From contig CACYHQ010000002.1 in the NCBI GenBank assembly GCA_902774245.1, positions 62,001-126,000 on the forward strand: a stretch of DNA of 64,000 bases, in the 5' to 3' direction. The notes beneath the pieces are model-generated. The model was not told where the DNA came from. It saw only the letters and a list, made by a program, of their open reading frames with translations, and did no database searches. Below are positions 39,652 through 49,273 of this stretch, one piece after another. The stretch comes from an uncultured bacterium. GTDB lineage: Bacteria; Verrucomicrobiota; Lentisphaeria; Victivallales; UBA1829. The position numbers and the translations under genes were made by a program. How positions within the stretch are numbered: the first letter of the stretch is position 1; every line of letters begins with the position of its first letter.

Positions 39652-41511
39652 TTACGCGTTTTTCCCCTGAAACGACAGCATCAGCAGGGAAAACAGCAGG
39701 TAGGAACGGTCTTTTCCGCCGTCCTGATGCTCGGCGAGAAGGCGTTCCAGCGCGGCCCGGTCGAACATCGGCCAGCACTTCGGCAGCTCGTCCAGAATGG
39801 CGGTCCGTAACTGGTCGCGCCAGACCGTGCGAAACCACGCCGCAACAGGAACGCCGAATCCGCGTTTGCGGCGCAGGGCGAGCTTCGGCGGCAGCTCTTC
39901 CCAGAACACGTCGCCGAGGATGCGTTTGCGGCGGCCGTCATGGATTTTGAAGGAAACGGGAAGGGCGCGCGCGAATGTGGAGACCTTCGGGTCAAGGAAT
40001 GGGTTCCGCACCTCGAGCGAGGCGGCCATGGAGCAGACGTCGACCTTCGTCAGCACGTCGCCCGGCAGATAGCGATGCAGATCGTCCTCCATCAAAGACG
40101 CCATGAGCGAAGCTGCTTCAGGCAAATCGCGTCCGGCATTCAGATACGGACGGAGATCCGGCGCAATCCTGCCGATGGAATCCGCCGCGAAATGCGACAT
40201 CAGCGCGTCATAGCGCGCGGCCGTGCCGGAGACCGCGCCGACCCGCAGGAACCGTTTCAGGCGTCCGGCTTTGCTGCGTTCGCCGGAATCCGGCAGGCAT
40301 GCCGCCGCGGCGCTCCAGAGGAAGCCCGGCGTGAACGCACGCAGGTTTTGGAGGATGTGCATCGCGCGGTAGCGTTCGTATCCGCCGAACAGCTCGTCCG
40401 CACCGTCCCCGCTCAAAGCGACCGTAACGTGTTCGCGGGCGAATGACGCCAGAAAGTATGACGGCAGCATGGACGCGTCCGCGTAGGGTTCGCCGAATTC
40501 GGCGGCGAGCTTCGGCAGCAGATCGAAGTCCTGCGGCTGGACGGTCCTGATATGGTGATGCAGTCCGTGCTGGGCAAATTTCGCGAGATGAGCCGCTGTG
40601 GCCTTGCAGTCGGCGCTTTCGTCGTAGCGGGGATCGTTGAACCCGATGGAGAAACACTCCAACGGGGCGGTCGAATGTTTTGCGGCGAGGAGAGCCACGA
40701 TGGAGGAGTCCAGCCCGCCGGACAGGAAGACCCCCAGCGGCACATCGGCGACCATGCGGCGTTTCACGGCTTCCGAAAGCTGATACTGCACGGTCCCGCA
40801 GGCGCCTAGGTAGGTCATATGATCCGGACCGGGTTGAATTTGCGCGCCCCAGTCGATCTCACGCATCGCGCCCGTTTCCAGTTCAAATTCGACCGCGGTC
40901 CCGGGGAGCAGTTTTTTTACACCCTCGCGGATTGTGGCGGGCGCAAGGATGTACTGAAACGCCAGGTAGTCGGCGAGTGCCGAAAGTGAGATTGACGTCG
41001 GGCACCCCGGACAGAGCGTGAGCGTCCCGAACCGGCTGGCAAAGGCAAATTCCCCGGTCGGGAGATGGTAATAATACAGCGGCTTCACCCCGTGGTAGTC
41101 GCGCGCAAACAGGAGCTTTTTTTCCTCGGCATCATAAAAAGCGAATGCGAAGAAACCGTTGAGGCGCGGGAGGCAGTCCGCACCCTCACGGATCAGGAGC
41201 TTCAGCAGGACTTCCGTGTCGGATTTCGTGCGGACGACTTCGCCCGCCTGTTCCAGTTCGGCGCGCAGCTCGCGGAAATTGAAGATCTCGCCGTTGTAGA
41301 CGAGCGTGTAGCGGCCCTCGCCGCCGTGCATGGGCTGCGCGCCGCCGTCGAGGTCGATCACGGAGAGGCGGGTGTGTGCAAGCCCGAGCGCACCGTCCAC
41401 ATACACACCGTGCGCGTCCGGTCCCCGCTGGCGCATCGTGCAGCAGAGTTTTTGCAGAAGCGCCGCGTCGGGCGGCGTTTTCGGATTGAAACAGCCTGCG
41501 ATTCCGCACAT
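39652..41511 (-). CDS. asnB: asparagine synthase (glutamine-hydrolysing)
   Basis: 619 residues. The N-terminal glutaminase starts 'MCGIAGCFNP' with the catalytic Cys 2 intact, then 'RGPDAHGVYVDG' and 'YNGEIFNFRELRAEL'. The synthetase domain has the PP-loop 'LSGGLDSS' (near 252) and 'LSGDGADELFGGYERY'. It converts aspartate, glutamine and ATP to asparagine. AsnB-like enzymes of this length can also amidate cell-surface glycans. The neighbouring GSCFA gene ends 3 bp upstream, and a GGGAGAA ribosome site is present. Confidence 0.92.
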   Translation of the reverse strand: MCGIAGCFNPKTPPDAALLQKLCCTMRQRGPDAHGVYVDGALGLAHTRLSVIDLDGGAQPMHGGEGRYTLVYNGEIFNFRELRAELEQAGEVVRTKSDTEVLLKLLIREGADCLPRLNGFFAFAFYDAEEKKLLFARDYHGVKPLYYYHLPTGEFAFASRFGTLTLCPGCPTSISLSALADYLAFQYILAPATIREGVKKLLPGTAVEFELETGAMREIDWGAQIQPGPDHMTYLGACGTVQYQLSEAVKRRMVADVPLGVFLSGGLDSSIVALLAAKHSTAPLECFSIGFNDPRYDESADCKATAAHLAKFAQHGLHHHIRTVQPQDFDLLPKLAAEFGEPYADASMLPSYFLASFAREHVTVALSGDGADELFGGYERYRAMHILQNLRAFTPGFLWSAAAACLPDSGERSKAGRLKRFLRVGAVSGTAARYDALMSHFAADSIGRIAPDLRPYLNAGRDLPEAASLMASLMEDDLHRYLPGDVLTKVDVCSMAASLEVRNPFLDPKVSTFARALPVSFKIHDGRRKRILGDVFWEELPPKLALRRKRGFGVPVAAWFRTVWRDQLRTAILDELPKCWPMFDRAALERLLAEHQDGGKDRSYLLFSLLMLSFQGKNA

Positions 41512-41514
41512 GGG

Positions 41515-42396
41515 TCATTCTCCCTGTTTCGCGATCGGGATATGACGGGATTGACGCCGCCGGAGCTCCGCCGCCTCGTAGTCGGCTTTCGCCCGCGGGA
41601 TGAAGCAGGCGTCGAGGAAACGTTCGAGAATGATCTTCCGCGCGAGCTCGGACGGATGGAGCATGTCCTCGGCGTAGAAACGGTAGTCGCGCAGTTCGTC
41701 GTTCAGGATCTCGAACGCGGGGAAATACGCGCAGCCGTCGACCTTAGCGCAGACGTCCGCCGCGGCGGCACGCAGCCTCGCCTTCGAGAGCGAATTTGTG
41801 GTCAGGTCGCCCGGATTGTGCCGCACGGGCGACAGCGTGATGATGATCGGGCACTTCGCGTTGTACGAACGTATGATCTCGCAGGCGTTGCGCATCGCGG
41901 CGCGGCAGGTGTCGTAGGACAGCACGGTCTGCTCGAACTCGCTGCCCGGCGCTTTGTGGCAGTTCGCGACCACGAGGCGTTCCGGCATATGCCTGTAAAC
42001 GACCGCGGTCGACACGGTCATGAGGAAGAAATCGGCCTTTTTGAGCACGCGGCGGAACCGTTTCGCGGATTCGTTGGCGTTGGCGGCCCCCTCGGCGGCA
42101 CTTGCGGCGGAAAACGCCCCGTGATGCCGCCACGAATGCCACATGCCGTTCAGCTCGAAGAAATCGCTCTCCGTGTAGCCGCATTCCAGCCGCTGCAGCG
42201 CGTCGTTGATGGAGTAGGGGTTGTACAGGATCCCGTTCGGATTGATCATGCCGCGCATGCCGCTGTCGAGCAGGGTCATGGCGATGTCCTGCGCGAAGCA
42301 CGAGCCGATGGCGGCGAGCGTGCCCTGTGCCCGGATCTTCGGGAACGGGAAGGCGTAGTTGACCGGGGTGTACGGGATGGAGCCGGATGAGTTCAT
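41515..42396 (-). CDS. GSCFA-domain protein
   Basis: 293 residues with the namesake motif 'AIGSCFAQDIA' near residues 29-39, followed by 'GILYNPYSI', 'WHSWRHHGAFS', 'VSTAVVYRH' and 'LSPVRH'. The family is related to SGNH/GDSL-type hydrolases; 'MLHPSELA' provides a candidate His. Substrate unknown. It is coupled to recD2 (ATGA) and to asnB, so it is probably co-expressed with both. Confidence 0.85.
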   Translation of the reverse strand: MNSSGSIPYTPVNYAFPFPKIRAQGTLAAIGSCFAQDIAMTLLDSGMRGMINPNGILYNPYSINDALQRLECGYTESDFFELNGMWHSWRHHGAFSAASAAEGAANANESAKRFRRVLKKADFFLMTVSTAVVYRHMPERLVVANCHKAPGSEFEQTVLSYDTCRAAMRNACEIIRSYNAKCPIIITLSPVRHNPGDLTTNSLSKARLRAAAADVCAKVDGCAYFPAFEILNDELRDYRFYAEDMLHPSELARKIILERFLDACFIPRAKADYEAAELRRRQSRHIPIAKQGE

Positions 42397-44597
42397 GTGA
42401 GCGGGCCTCCGGTGATGAGTTTTTCGAGCAGGAGCGAGTAGCGCGGCTCCCGGACGGCGTTCCGCACGGCCATGGAGACGGCTTTGCGGGAACCGACCAG
42501 GACCATGAGGCGTTTGGCGCGGGTGATACCGGTATAGAGCAGGTTCCGCTGGAGCATCATGTAATGCTGGGACAGGATCGGCATGACGACCGCGGGGAAC
42601 TCGCAGCCTTGGGACTTGTGGACGGTGACGGCGTAGGCGGGCACGATCTGCTCCGCCTCCTCGAACCGGTATTCGACCATCGGGCCGGACTCGTACCGCA
42701 CCTGGAACGATTCATTCTGGAAGTCGATGCGTCCGAGGAAGCCCATGTCGCCGTTGAACACGTTCTTGTCGTAGTTGTTCACGATCTGCATGACCTTGTC
42801 GCCGGTCTTGAACAGGCGGCCGAGCGAACGGAACACGAACTTCTTCTCCGGGTTCAGCTTCTCCTGAAGCAGCTCGTTCATCGCCTGCGTGCCGACCGCG
42901 CCGCGGTTCATCGGGCACAGCAGCTGGACGTCGCGGACCGGGTCGAGTCCGAACCGGCGCGGGATGCGGTCGGTGATCATTCGTTCGATCACATCGGCGG
43001 CGTCCTCCGGGTCGTCCTTCTCGATCCAGTAGAAATCCGCCTGCGCGTCCTTCGCGCGGCGGGGCAGGCGCGGCACGACGCCGTTGTTCACGTCGTGGGC
43101 GGCGTGGATGATGCCGCTGCCGTCGCCCTGGCGGAATATCTGCGTGAGGCGGGATACGGGGCAAACGCCCGATGCGATGAGGTCGTTCAGGACGTTGCCG
43201 GGTCCGACGGACGGCAGCTGGTCCGGGTCACCCACGATCACGACGGATGCGCCCGGCTTCACCGCGCGGAAAAACGCCAGCGCGAGCAGGATGTCGAGCA
43301 TGGAGGTCTCGTCCAGCACATACAGGTCGTAAGGCAGCTGGTTGCCGCGCCCGAACACGAACTTGCGGGCGGCGGGATCCCATTTGAGCAGGCGGTGGAG
43401 CGTAAACGAGGTCAGCCCGGTGGCCTCGGTCATGCGTTTCGCGGCGCGTCCGGTCGGTGCCGCCAGCGCGATCGACAGATGCGACAGCTTCGAGCGGCGG
43501 ACGATCTCCGAGACGACCGTCGTCTTGCCGACGCCGGGTCCGCCCGTGATGATCGTGACCGGCGACTGGGAGACGCGGTCGACGGCGAGGAGCTGTTCCG
43601 TGCTGAATTTCGAGTTCGGCGGGGCGGGTATCTGCGCGAGCTTCATCCCGGCGTAGCGTTCGCGCGACTGAAGGAAGCGGATGAGGAAAGGGAGCTCGTC
43701 CTCGCAGCGGAGGAGCCCCGGCTCGTAAATCATCACGTCGCCCTCGTGCGACACGCAGGACGCCGCGCGCTTGTTCTCCAGCGCCTTTTCGATCGCTGTG
43801 CCCGCGTCGGCCTCGTCCACGTCGAGGAGTTCGGCCAGAAACTTGATGAAAACGGCATGCGGCATGCAGACGTGCCCGGCCTGACGCGCCTGCAGGAGTC
43901 CGTAGGTCACGCCCGCGGTCATACGCCGCACGTCGTTGCGGCCGATGCCGAGCTGGCGCGCGATCTTGTCGGCGTAGGTGAACCCGATGCCCTTGATGTC
44001 GGCGGCGAGCTGGTAGGGGTTTCCCTTAATTACCTCGGGAGCTTCGTTTCCGTACTTGTCGTAGATGCGGACAAACCAGGCGGGATTGATGCCGAGCCCC
44101 TGCAGGTAGATCTGGCTTTCGCGGCGGTCGGAATTCTCCTTCCACGCCTTGCGGATCGCCTCGATGCGCTTCTTGCCGAGGCCGGGGACCTCCTTCAGGC
44201 GACGCGACTGCTGGTTCAACACGTTCAGCGTGTCGATGCCGAACGTGTCGACGATGGCTTTGGCGTATTTCTCGCCGATGCCCTTCACGACGCCGCTGGA
44301 GAGGTACTTGATGAGGCCGTCGCGCGTGGCAGGGAGCGAGAAGACGCACGAGCTCACGCGGAACTGACGTCCGTGGTCCTTGTGCATCTCCCACTTGCCG
44401 GAAAGCCGGACCGTCTGGCCGGGGGAAAGACCCGGCACGGTCCCGACGGCCGTATGCACGGCGCCCTGGGGATCCCGCAGGCGGAACACGGTGTACGAGG
44501 CGTCCTCGCTTTCGTACACGACGTGCTCCACTTCTCCGTTGAGCTTATGCTCGGCGAGAGAGGCGTTCCCGGATTCGGTGCCGTATTCGTCCGTCAT
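42393..44597 (-). CDS. recD2: RecD2-type 5'-3' DNA helicase
   Basis: 734 residues. An N-terminal OB-like region ('VVYESEDASYTVFRL') and tandem helix-hairpin-helix motifs ('VPGLGKKRIEAIRKAW') distinguish RecD2 from RecBCD-bound RecD. The SF1B motor has Walker A 'TGGPGVGKTT' (near 351), 'VLDETSMLD' (motif II), 'VGDPDQLPSVGPG' (motif III) and 'YAVTVHKSQGCEFP' (motif V). RecD2 acts in replication-fork repair without RecBC. The start is weakly defined. Follows the AICAR transformylase gene by 36 bp. Confidence 0.92.
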   Translation of the reverse strand: MTDEYGTESGNASLAEHKLNGEVEHVVYESEDASYTVFRLRDPQGAVHTAVGTVPGLSPGQTVRLSGKWEMHKDHGRQFRVSSCVFSLPATRDGLIKYLSSGVVKGIGEKYAKAIVDTFGIDTLNVLNQQSRRLKEVPGLGKKRIEAIRKAWKENSDRRESQIYLQGLGINPAWFVRIYDKYGNEAPEVIKGNPYQLAADIKGIGFTYADKIARQLGIGRNDVRRMTAGVTYGLLQARQAGHVCMPHAVFIKFLAELLDVDEADAGTAIEKALENKRAASCVSHEGDVMIYEPGLLRCEDELPFLIRFLQSRERYAGMKLAQIPAPPNSKFSTEQLLAVDRVSQSPVTIITGGPGVGKTTVVSEIVRRSKLSHLSIALAAPTGRAAKRMTEATGLTSFTLHRLLKWDPAARKFVFGRGNQLPYDLYVLDETSMLDILLALAFFRAVKPGASVVIVGDPDQLPSVGPGNVLNDLIASGVCPVSRLTQIFRQGDGSGIIHAAHDVNNGVVPRLPRRAKDAQADFYWIEKDDPEDAADVIERMITDRIPRRFGLDPVRDVQLLCPMNRGAVGTQAMNELLQEKLNPEKKFVFRSLGRLFKTGDKVMQIVNNYDKNVFNGDMGFLGRIDFQNESFQVRYESGPMVEYRFEEAEQIVPAYAVTVHKSQGCEFPAVVMPILSQHYMMLQRNLLYTGITRAKRLMVLVGSRKAVSMAVRNAVREPRYSLLLEKLITGGPLT

Positions 44598-44633
44598 GAC
44601 CGCCCGCGGGTTTGAACTTATGACGCAATCAAA

Positions 44634-45746
44634 TCAGTGATGCGAGAAGATGCGTTCCGGCGCATGGCGCAGCGCCACGCCGAGTTCGTTCGCACGCTTC
44701 ACCACGTCGGCGTCCTTCAGGGAACCGGCGGGCGAGACGACCGCGCGGATGCCGGCGGCGGCGGCGACTTCGAGGGCGTCCGGGAACGGGAAGAAGCCGT
44801 CGCTGGACATGGCGGCTCCGTCGAGCGTGACGTCGCCGGTGAATTTCTGCCTGAACTTTTCGATCGCCTGTTCGACCGCACCCACGCGGTCCTGTTCACC
44901 GGTGCCCACGGAGAGCGTCTGGCCGTTCTTCACGATCACGACGCCGTTCGAGCGCACGGAGATGTTGATGTACCACGCCGCGAGCAGGTCCTTCGCCTGC
45001 TGGTCGGTCGGTTCCACGGTCGAGACCTGCGCGCCGCACGCTTTGTTCTCGCCGGTGGCGGCGGGGAGGTCGGCGAAGGAGCGGACGTGCGTGAGGAGCG
45101 GAGCCGCGACCACGAGCGAGCCGTCGGCGAGGACCTTGATGGTGTTGACGGCGGGGTCGCCGACGAACTTGGGCAGGGTATCGAGTGCGCCGCACTTGAG
45201 CACGCGGAGCTGCTTGTTGACCTTGTAGGTCACGCTGTCGTTGAAGACTTCGAGCGCGTCGGCGTCGAAATCGGGCGCGACAACGCATTCGGCGAAGAGC
45301 TCCATGATGGCCGCGGCAGTGTCCTTGTCGACCTTGCGGTTGAACGCGATCACGCTGCCGAACGCCGCGCGGGCGTCGCAGTCGCGCGCCTTGATGAAGA
45401 CCTGGCGGAGCGTTTCGCCGGGGAGGCCGACGGCGGCGCCGCTCGGATTCACGTGCTTCATGACGGCGCACGCGGGCTCCGCGAAATATTTCACGATGTT
45501 CAGCGCGCCGGAGATGTCCTCCAGGTTGGTCTGGGAAAGACCGTTCTTGCCGGTCTTCAGCACTTCGAGGTCCATGATCGCGCCGTGTTCGTCGGCGGGA
45601 CGGTAGAACGCCGCGGGCTGGTGCGGATTGGTGCCGTAACGGAGGTCGTCCTTTTTGACGTAGCGGCGTCCGCAGACGACGATTTCATCGGGGAAATCCC
45701 CGATATTGGCGGTAAGATAGGTGTTTCTGTCGATCTTTCCAGACAT
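44634..45746 (-). CDS. stand-alone AICAR transformylase (PurH C-terminal domain only)
   Basis: 370 residues from an ATG preceded by GGAG. It contains the AICAR formyltransferase domain: 'DLRYGTNPHQPAAFY', 'MKHVNPSGAAVG', 'AFGSVIAFNRKVD', 'VVAPDFD' and 'SSDGFFPFPDAL', ending 'HAPERIFSHH'. Bifunctional PurH is ~510-530 residues with an N-terminal IMP cyclohydrolase (MGS-like) domain of ~190 residues; that part is absent and the upstream gap has no coding remnant. It transfers a formyl group to AICAR; ring closure must be done by another protein. First gene of the recD2-GSCFA-asnB unit. Confidence 0.88.
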   Translation of the reverse strand: MSGKIDRNTYLTANIGDFPDEIVVCGRRYVKKDDLRYGTNPHQPAAFYRPADEHGAIMDLEVLKTGKNGLSQTNLEDISGALNIVKYFAEPACAVMKHVNPSGAAVGLPGETLRQVFIKARDCDARAAFGSVIAFNRKVDKDTAAAIMELFAECVVAPDFDADALEVFNDSVTYKVNKQLRVLKCGALDTLPKFVGDPAVNTIKVLADGSLVVAAPLLTHVRSFADLPAATGENKACGAQVSTVEPTDQQAKDLLAAWYINISVRSNGVVIVKNGQTLSVGTGEQDRVGAVEQAIEKFRQKFTGDVTLDGAAMSSDGFFPFPDALEVAAAAGIRAVVSPAGSLKDADVVKRANELGVALRHAPERIFSHH

Positions 45747-45808
45747 TTTTTCGACTCCGGCTTTGAAAGGTTGGAATTTTGTGGTATCTTAATAAGAAAA
45801 GAAAAAAC

Positions 45809-45844
45809 GCGATATTCAATTTACATTCAAGCGGGCAATATCGC
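45809..45844. promoter_or_regulatory. inverted repeat between divergent genes
   Basis: GCGATATT at 45809-45816 and AATATCGC at 45837-45844, with centres ~28 bp apart, in the 146-bp divergent region between the AICAR transformylase and tmk. It could be an operator; no cognate regulator is in the window. Confidence 0.35.
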
Positions 45845-45892
45845 AAATCACATTCGCAAAAATTCTTCGATTTTATTTGGACCTGACCTGAA

Positions 45893-46537
45893 ATGAACGG
45901 TATTTTTCTGACACTGGAAGGCGGCGAAGGCTGCGGCAAATCCACACAGCTCGAACGCGTCGCCGATGCCCTGCGCGCAAAATCCGGCCGCGAAGTCGTC
46001 ACGGCGCGTTCGCCCGGCGGCACCGCGGTCGCCGAAAAGATCCGCGCACTCCTGAAGACGCGCGAGCCGGGCGAGGACCTGCTGCCGGAAACGGAACTGA
46101 TGCTCTTCGGCGCCTGCCATGCCCAGATGTGCGAACACATGATCCGGCCCGCCCTGGCGCGCGGCGCGGTCGTCATCTCCGACCGCTTCACCGACAGCAC
46201 GCTCGTCTACCAGGGCTGCGCACGCCGCATCGCGCCGGAGACGGTCGCCCGCGTGAACGAGTTCGTCTGCCGCGGCACGCGTCCCGATCTGGTGCTGGTG
46301 CTGGACATCCCGGTGGAACTCGGTCTGAGGCGGACCGCAGGGCGTTCAGGCGGAAATCTTCAGAACGACCGGTTCGACTCCGAATCCGCGGCGTTCCATA
46401 CCGCGGTGCGGGAGGGCTTCCTCGAGCTCGCCCGGCACGAGCCAAGCCGGTTCGCCGTGATCGACGCGTCCCCCTCGCCCGAACAGGTCACACAATCCAT
46501 TCTGGAGGCGATTTATGCACGACTGGCAATCCTTTGA
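45893..46537 (+). CDS. tmk: thymidylate kinase
   Basis: 214 residues. Phosphorylates dTMP to dTDP. P-loop 'EGGEGCGKST' at residues 9-18, 'DRFTDSTLVYQG' (dTMP-binding DR motif) near 99, and 'VLVLDIPVELGLRR'. The lid region is 'RSGGNLQNDRFD'. Length is typical. The upstream ribosome site is poor. Heads the plus-strand operon tmk-holB-trmO-ispH; the tmk-holB pairing is common in bacteria. Confidence 0.93.
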   Translation: MNGIFLTLEGGEGCGKSTQLERVADALRAKSGREVVTARSPGGTAVAEKIRALLKTREPGEDLLPETELMLFGACHAQMCEHMIRPALARGAVVISDRFTDSTLVYQGCARRIAPETVARVNEFVCRGTRPDLVLVLDIPVELGLRRTAGRSGGNLQNDRFDSESAAFHTAVREGFLELARHEPSRFAVIDASPSPEQVTQSILEAIYARLAIL

Positions 46538-47591
46538 GTCCGCGTATCCGCTCCTTGGGCGTTCCCTGCGCATGGCGAAGAATGCGGGCCGCCTCGGGCA
46601 TTCCCACCTCGTGGTCTCCTCGAACGCCGCCATCCGCAACCGGTTCCCGACCCTGCTCGCCCAGCTCGCGGTCTGCCTGGATCCCCTGCCCGACGGTGCG
46701 CCGTGCGGACACTGCGAGACGTGTTCCCTGCTGGAAAACGGGCTGTATCCCGACCTCTTTCTGCTCGCGCCGACCTCGAAATCGCGCCAGATCACCATCG
46801 GCCTGACCGAGGACGAGCCGGACACGCTCCGCAACTTCGAATCCATGTTCCACCTCAGCAGTTCCGCGCCCGGCGGCTGGAAGATCGGCGTCATCCAGGA
46901 CTGCGACACCATGAACGAAAACGCGCAGAACGCGTTTCTGAAGACGCTGGAGGAGCCGCCGCCGCGCTGCCTCTTCATCCTCACCACGGGGCATCCCGCC
47001 TCGCTCCTGCCCACCATCCGCTCGCGCTGCCAGATCCTCTCGCTCACGGACAACGTCTGCAAGTACGACATGGAGACGTTCTCCGCGCTGCCGGACCTGC
47101 TCATGAAGCTCACATTCGCCTCGAAGGGCGACCTCGTGGCGGGCGAGGACTGTGCCGCCGGGCTGATCGACGTGCTCGGCTCGCTCGGGAGCATGGCGGA
47201 GGCGACCGTGCAGGCGCGCTGGGACGAACGCCTGAAAGCCGCCGAAAACCTCGAATCCGCCGCCATGAAGCTGATCGAGAAGCGCATGGACGGCGAAACG
47301 GGCTGCGAATATCTCCGTCTCCGCGAGGAATTCCTCAGCATCCTGCACACGTGGTTCGCGCAGATCGCGCTCGCCGCCGAGGGGACGCCGCTCGAACTCC
47401 TGCCGAATCCCGAGGTCGTGCGCGTGTGGCTGGACGCCGATCCGCGCCCGATGCTTCCGGCGGACGAAGCCGCGCGCATGCTGGGCGAGGCGGAAAACCT
47501 CGTCCGCGTGCTGAATACCAACGTCAACGACGAGCTCGCCGTGCGGGCGTTCGCGCTCTCCGTCGCGATCGACACCGGCGTGCAGGGGTGA
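46515..47591 (+). CDS. holB: DNA polymerase III delta-prime-type subunit
   Basis: 358 residues; GGAGG precedes the ATG, which lies 23 bp inside tmk. The zinc module 'CGHCETC' (near 66-72) and the AAA+ clamp-loader core 'IGVIQDCDTMNENAQNAFLK', 'TLEEPPPRCLFIL' and 'LLPTIRSRCQ' (SRC motif) identify delta-prime. As in other delta-prime subunits the P-loop is degenerate, so it is probably a stator without ATPase activity. Confidence 0.88.
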   Translation: MHDWQSFESAYPLLGRSLRMAKNAGRLGHSHLVVSSNAAIRNRFPTLLAQLAVCLDPLPDGAPCGHCETCSLLENGLYPDLFLLAPTSKSRQITIGLTEDEPDTLRNFESMFHLSSSAPGGWKIGVIQDCDTMNENAQNAFLKTLEEPPPRCLFILTTGHPASLLPTIRSRCQILSLTDNVCKYDMETFSALPDLLMKLTFASKGDLVAGEDCAAGLIDVLGSLGSMAEATVQARWDERLKAAENLESAAMKLIEKRMDGETGCEYLRLREEFLSILHTWFAQIALAAEGTPLELLPNPEVVRVWLDADPRPMLPADEAARMLGEAENLVRVLNTNVNDELAVRAFALSVAIDTGVQG

Positions 47592-47599
47592 ACGGAACG

Positions 47600-48406
47600 A
47601 TGCCCGCCGAGATCAGGGAGCGCTACGAGTTCACGCCCATCGGACTCCTGCACACCGCCCTGCGCTGGCGGTACGAAGCGCCGCGCCAGGCGGGATTCTC
47701 CGAGGCGAAAGCGCGCATCGAGCTCTACCCCGGACGCGGGTTCGAACAGGCGCTGGAGGACCTCGCCGGATTCGAGCGCGTCTGGGTCGTCTTCATCTTC
47801 CACCTGAACGCCACCTGGAAACCGAAGGTCACGCCGCCGTACGCGCCCGAAAACCGCAAGTACGGCGTCTTCTCCACGCGGTCGCCGCACCGCCCGAACC
47901 CGATCGGACTGAGCTGCGTCGAGCTGGAGGGCATCGACGGCCTGAACGTCTACCTGAACCACTGCGACATCCTCGACCGCACCCCGGTCCTCGACCTCAA
48001 GCCGTACATCCCCGCGGTCGACGCGTTCCCGGAGTCGAAGGCCGGGTGGCGCGACGAACTCGTCCTGACCGAATGGACGCACGATTTCTCGCCCGCCGCA
48101 CGGGCGCAGACGGACTGGATCATGGCACAGACCGGGCTCGACCTCGCCAATTTCTGCGCCGTCCAGCTCAAATACGAACCTTTCAACCCCGCCCGCAAAC
48201 GCATCGAACGGCTCCCGGACGGCTCCTGGGCGATCCACTGCCGCACCTGGCGCATCGTGTACCGCGCCGACGCGGACGCCCATGTGCTGCATTTCGAATC
48301 CGTCGGCTCGAACTACACCCCGGACGAGCTCGCGCCCGGCGCGCCCGATCCGTACGCGGACAAAGCGTTCCACCGGGCGTTCCTGAAGGTCGCATCATGG
48401 AAGTAA
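47600..48406 (+). CDS. trmO: tRNA (t6A37) N6-methyltransferase TrmO
   Basis: 268 residues from an ATG 8 bp after the holB stop; an in-frame GTG overlapping that stop (47588) is an alternative start. The TsaA-like beta-barrel carries 'FTPIGLLHTALR', 'VFSTRSPHRPNPIGLSCVEL' and 'VLDLKPYIPAVDAF'. The C-terminal extension 'IHCRTWRIVYRADAD' is typical of TrmO. It uses S-adenosylmethionine to convert t6A37 to m6t6A37. MtaB, encoded 10 kb away, acts on the same nucleotide. Confidence 0.9.
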   Translation: MPAEIRERYEFTPIGLLHTALRWRYEAPRQAGFSEAKARIELYPGRGFEQALEDLAGFERVWVVFIFHLNATWKPKVTPPYAPENRKYGVFSTRSPHRPNPIGLSCVELEGIDGLNVYLNHCDILDRTPVLDLKPYIPAVDAFPESKAGWRDELVLTEWTHDFSPAARAQTDWIMAQTGLDLANFCAVQLKYEPFNPARKRIERLPDGSWAIHCRTWRIVYRADADAHVLHFESVGSNYTPDELAPGAPDPYADKAFHRAFLKVASWK

Positions 48407-49254
48407 TCCTCTGCCCCATCACCGGGTTCTGCTCCGGCGTGCGCGCCGCGCTGAACCGCACCTCGGACATGCTGAAGCAGCACGGTCCGCCCGTCTTCAT
48501 CCTGCACGACCTCGTCCACAACGAATCGGTCGTGAACGACCTGCTTTCGCGCGGCGCGAAGATCGTCGACGAACCCGAGGGGCTGCCCCCCGGCGCCACG
48601 CTCATCTTCAGCGCGCACGGCGTTTCCGAGGCGGTCGAGGCGCGCGCACGGGCGCTCCCGCTGAACATCGTCGACGCCACGTGTCCGCTGGTCCGCAAGG
48701 TGCAGGAACGCGGCGCGGAGCTCTCGAAAGAGGGTCATGTCGTGCTGCTCTTCGGCAAGGCGGGACACCGCGAAGTCGAGGGCATCCTCGGGCGCATCCA
48801 CGGCGAGAAGCATCTCCTCACGAACGAGGAGGACGCACGCGATTTCCAGCCGGATTCCGGCAGGACCTACGCCTGCATCAGCCAGACCACCATGAACAGC
48901 GACGTGATCGCGGAGATGACCGCGATCCTGCGCGGGAAGATCCCCGGCCTCGTCGAATCCGCGTCCGTCTGCCGCGCCACGCTCATGCGCCAGAACGCCG
49001 TCCGCGAGCTTGCGGCGAAATGCGACCTCGTACTGGTCGCCGGGTCCGCGCACAGCTCCAACACGCGCCGTCTGTGCGAGATCGCCGCCGGCCAGGGCGC
49101 GCGCGCCGAACTCGTCTCCGGCCCGGAAGACATCACGCCGGAATTCCTCCGCAGCGCGAAACGCGTCGGCGTCACCTCCGGCGCGAGCGCACCGGACGAC
49201 CTTGTACACGGCATCCTGGACGCGGTGAAGCGCATCGCCGCAACCGAACCGTAA
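48397..49254 (+). CDS. ispH: 4-hydroxy-3-methylbut-2-enyl diphosphate reductase
   Basis: 285 residues; the ATG overlaps the trmO end by 10 bp. This is the last step of the MEP isoprenoid pathway, producing IPP and DMAPP. The three 4Fe-4S ligands are Cys in 'GFCSGVRAAL' (12), 'DATCPLVRKV' and 'SVCRATLMRQNAV'. 'FSAHGVS' and 'SSNTRRLCEI' are family motifs. A soluble cytosolic enzyme with normal length. Confidence 0.95.
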   Translation: MEVILCPITGFCSGVRAALNRTSDMLKQHGPPVFILHDLVHNESVVNDLLSRGAKIVDEPEGLPPGATLIFSAHGVSEAVEARARALPLNIVDATCPLVRKVQERGAELSKEGHVVLLFGKAGHREVEGILGRIHGEKHLLTNEEDARDFQPDSGRTYACISQTTMNSDVIAEMTAILRGKIPGLVESASVCRATLMRQNAVRELAAKCDLVLVAGSAHSSNTRRLCEIAAGQGARAELVSGPEDITPEFLRSAKRVGVTSGASAPDDLVHGILDAVKRIAATEP

Positions 49255-49273
49255 AATCATCAGGGAGTCTCCC

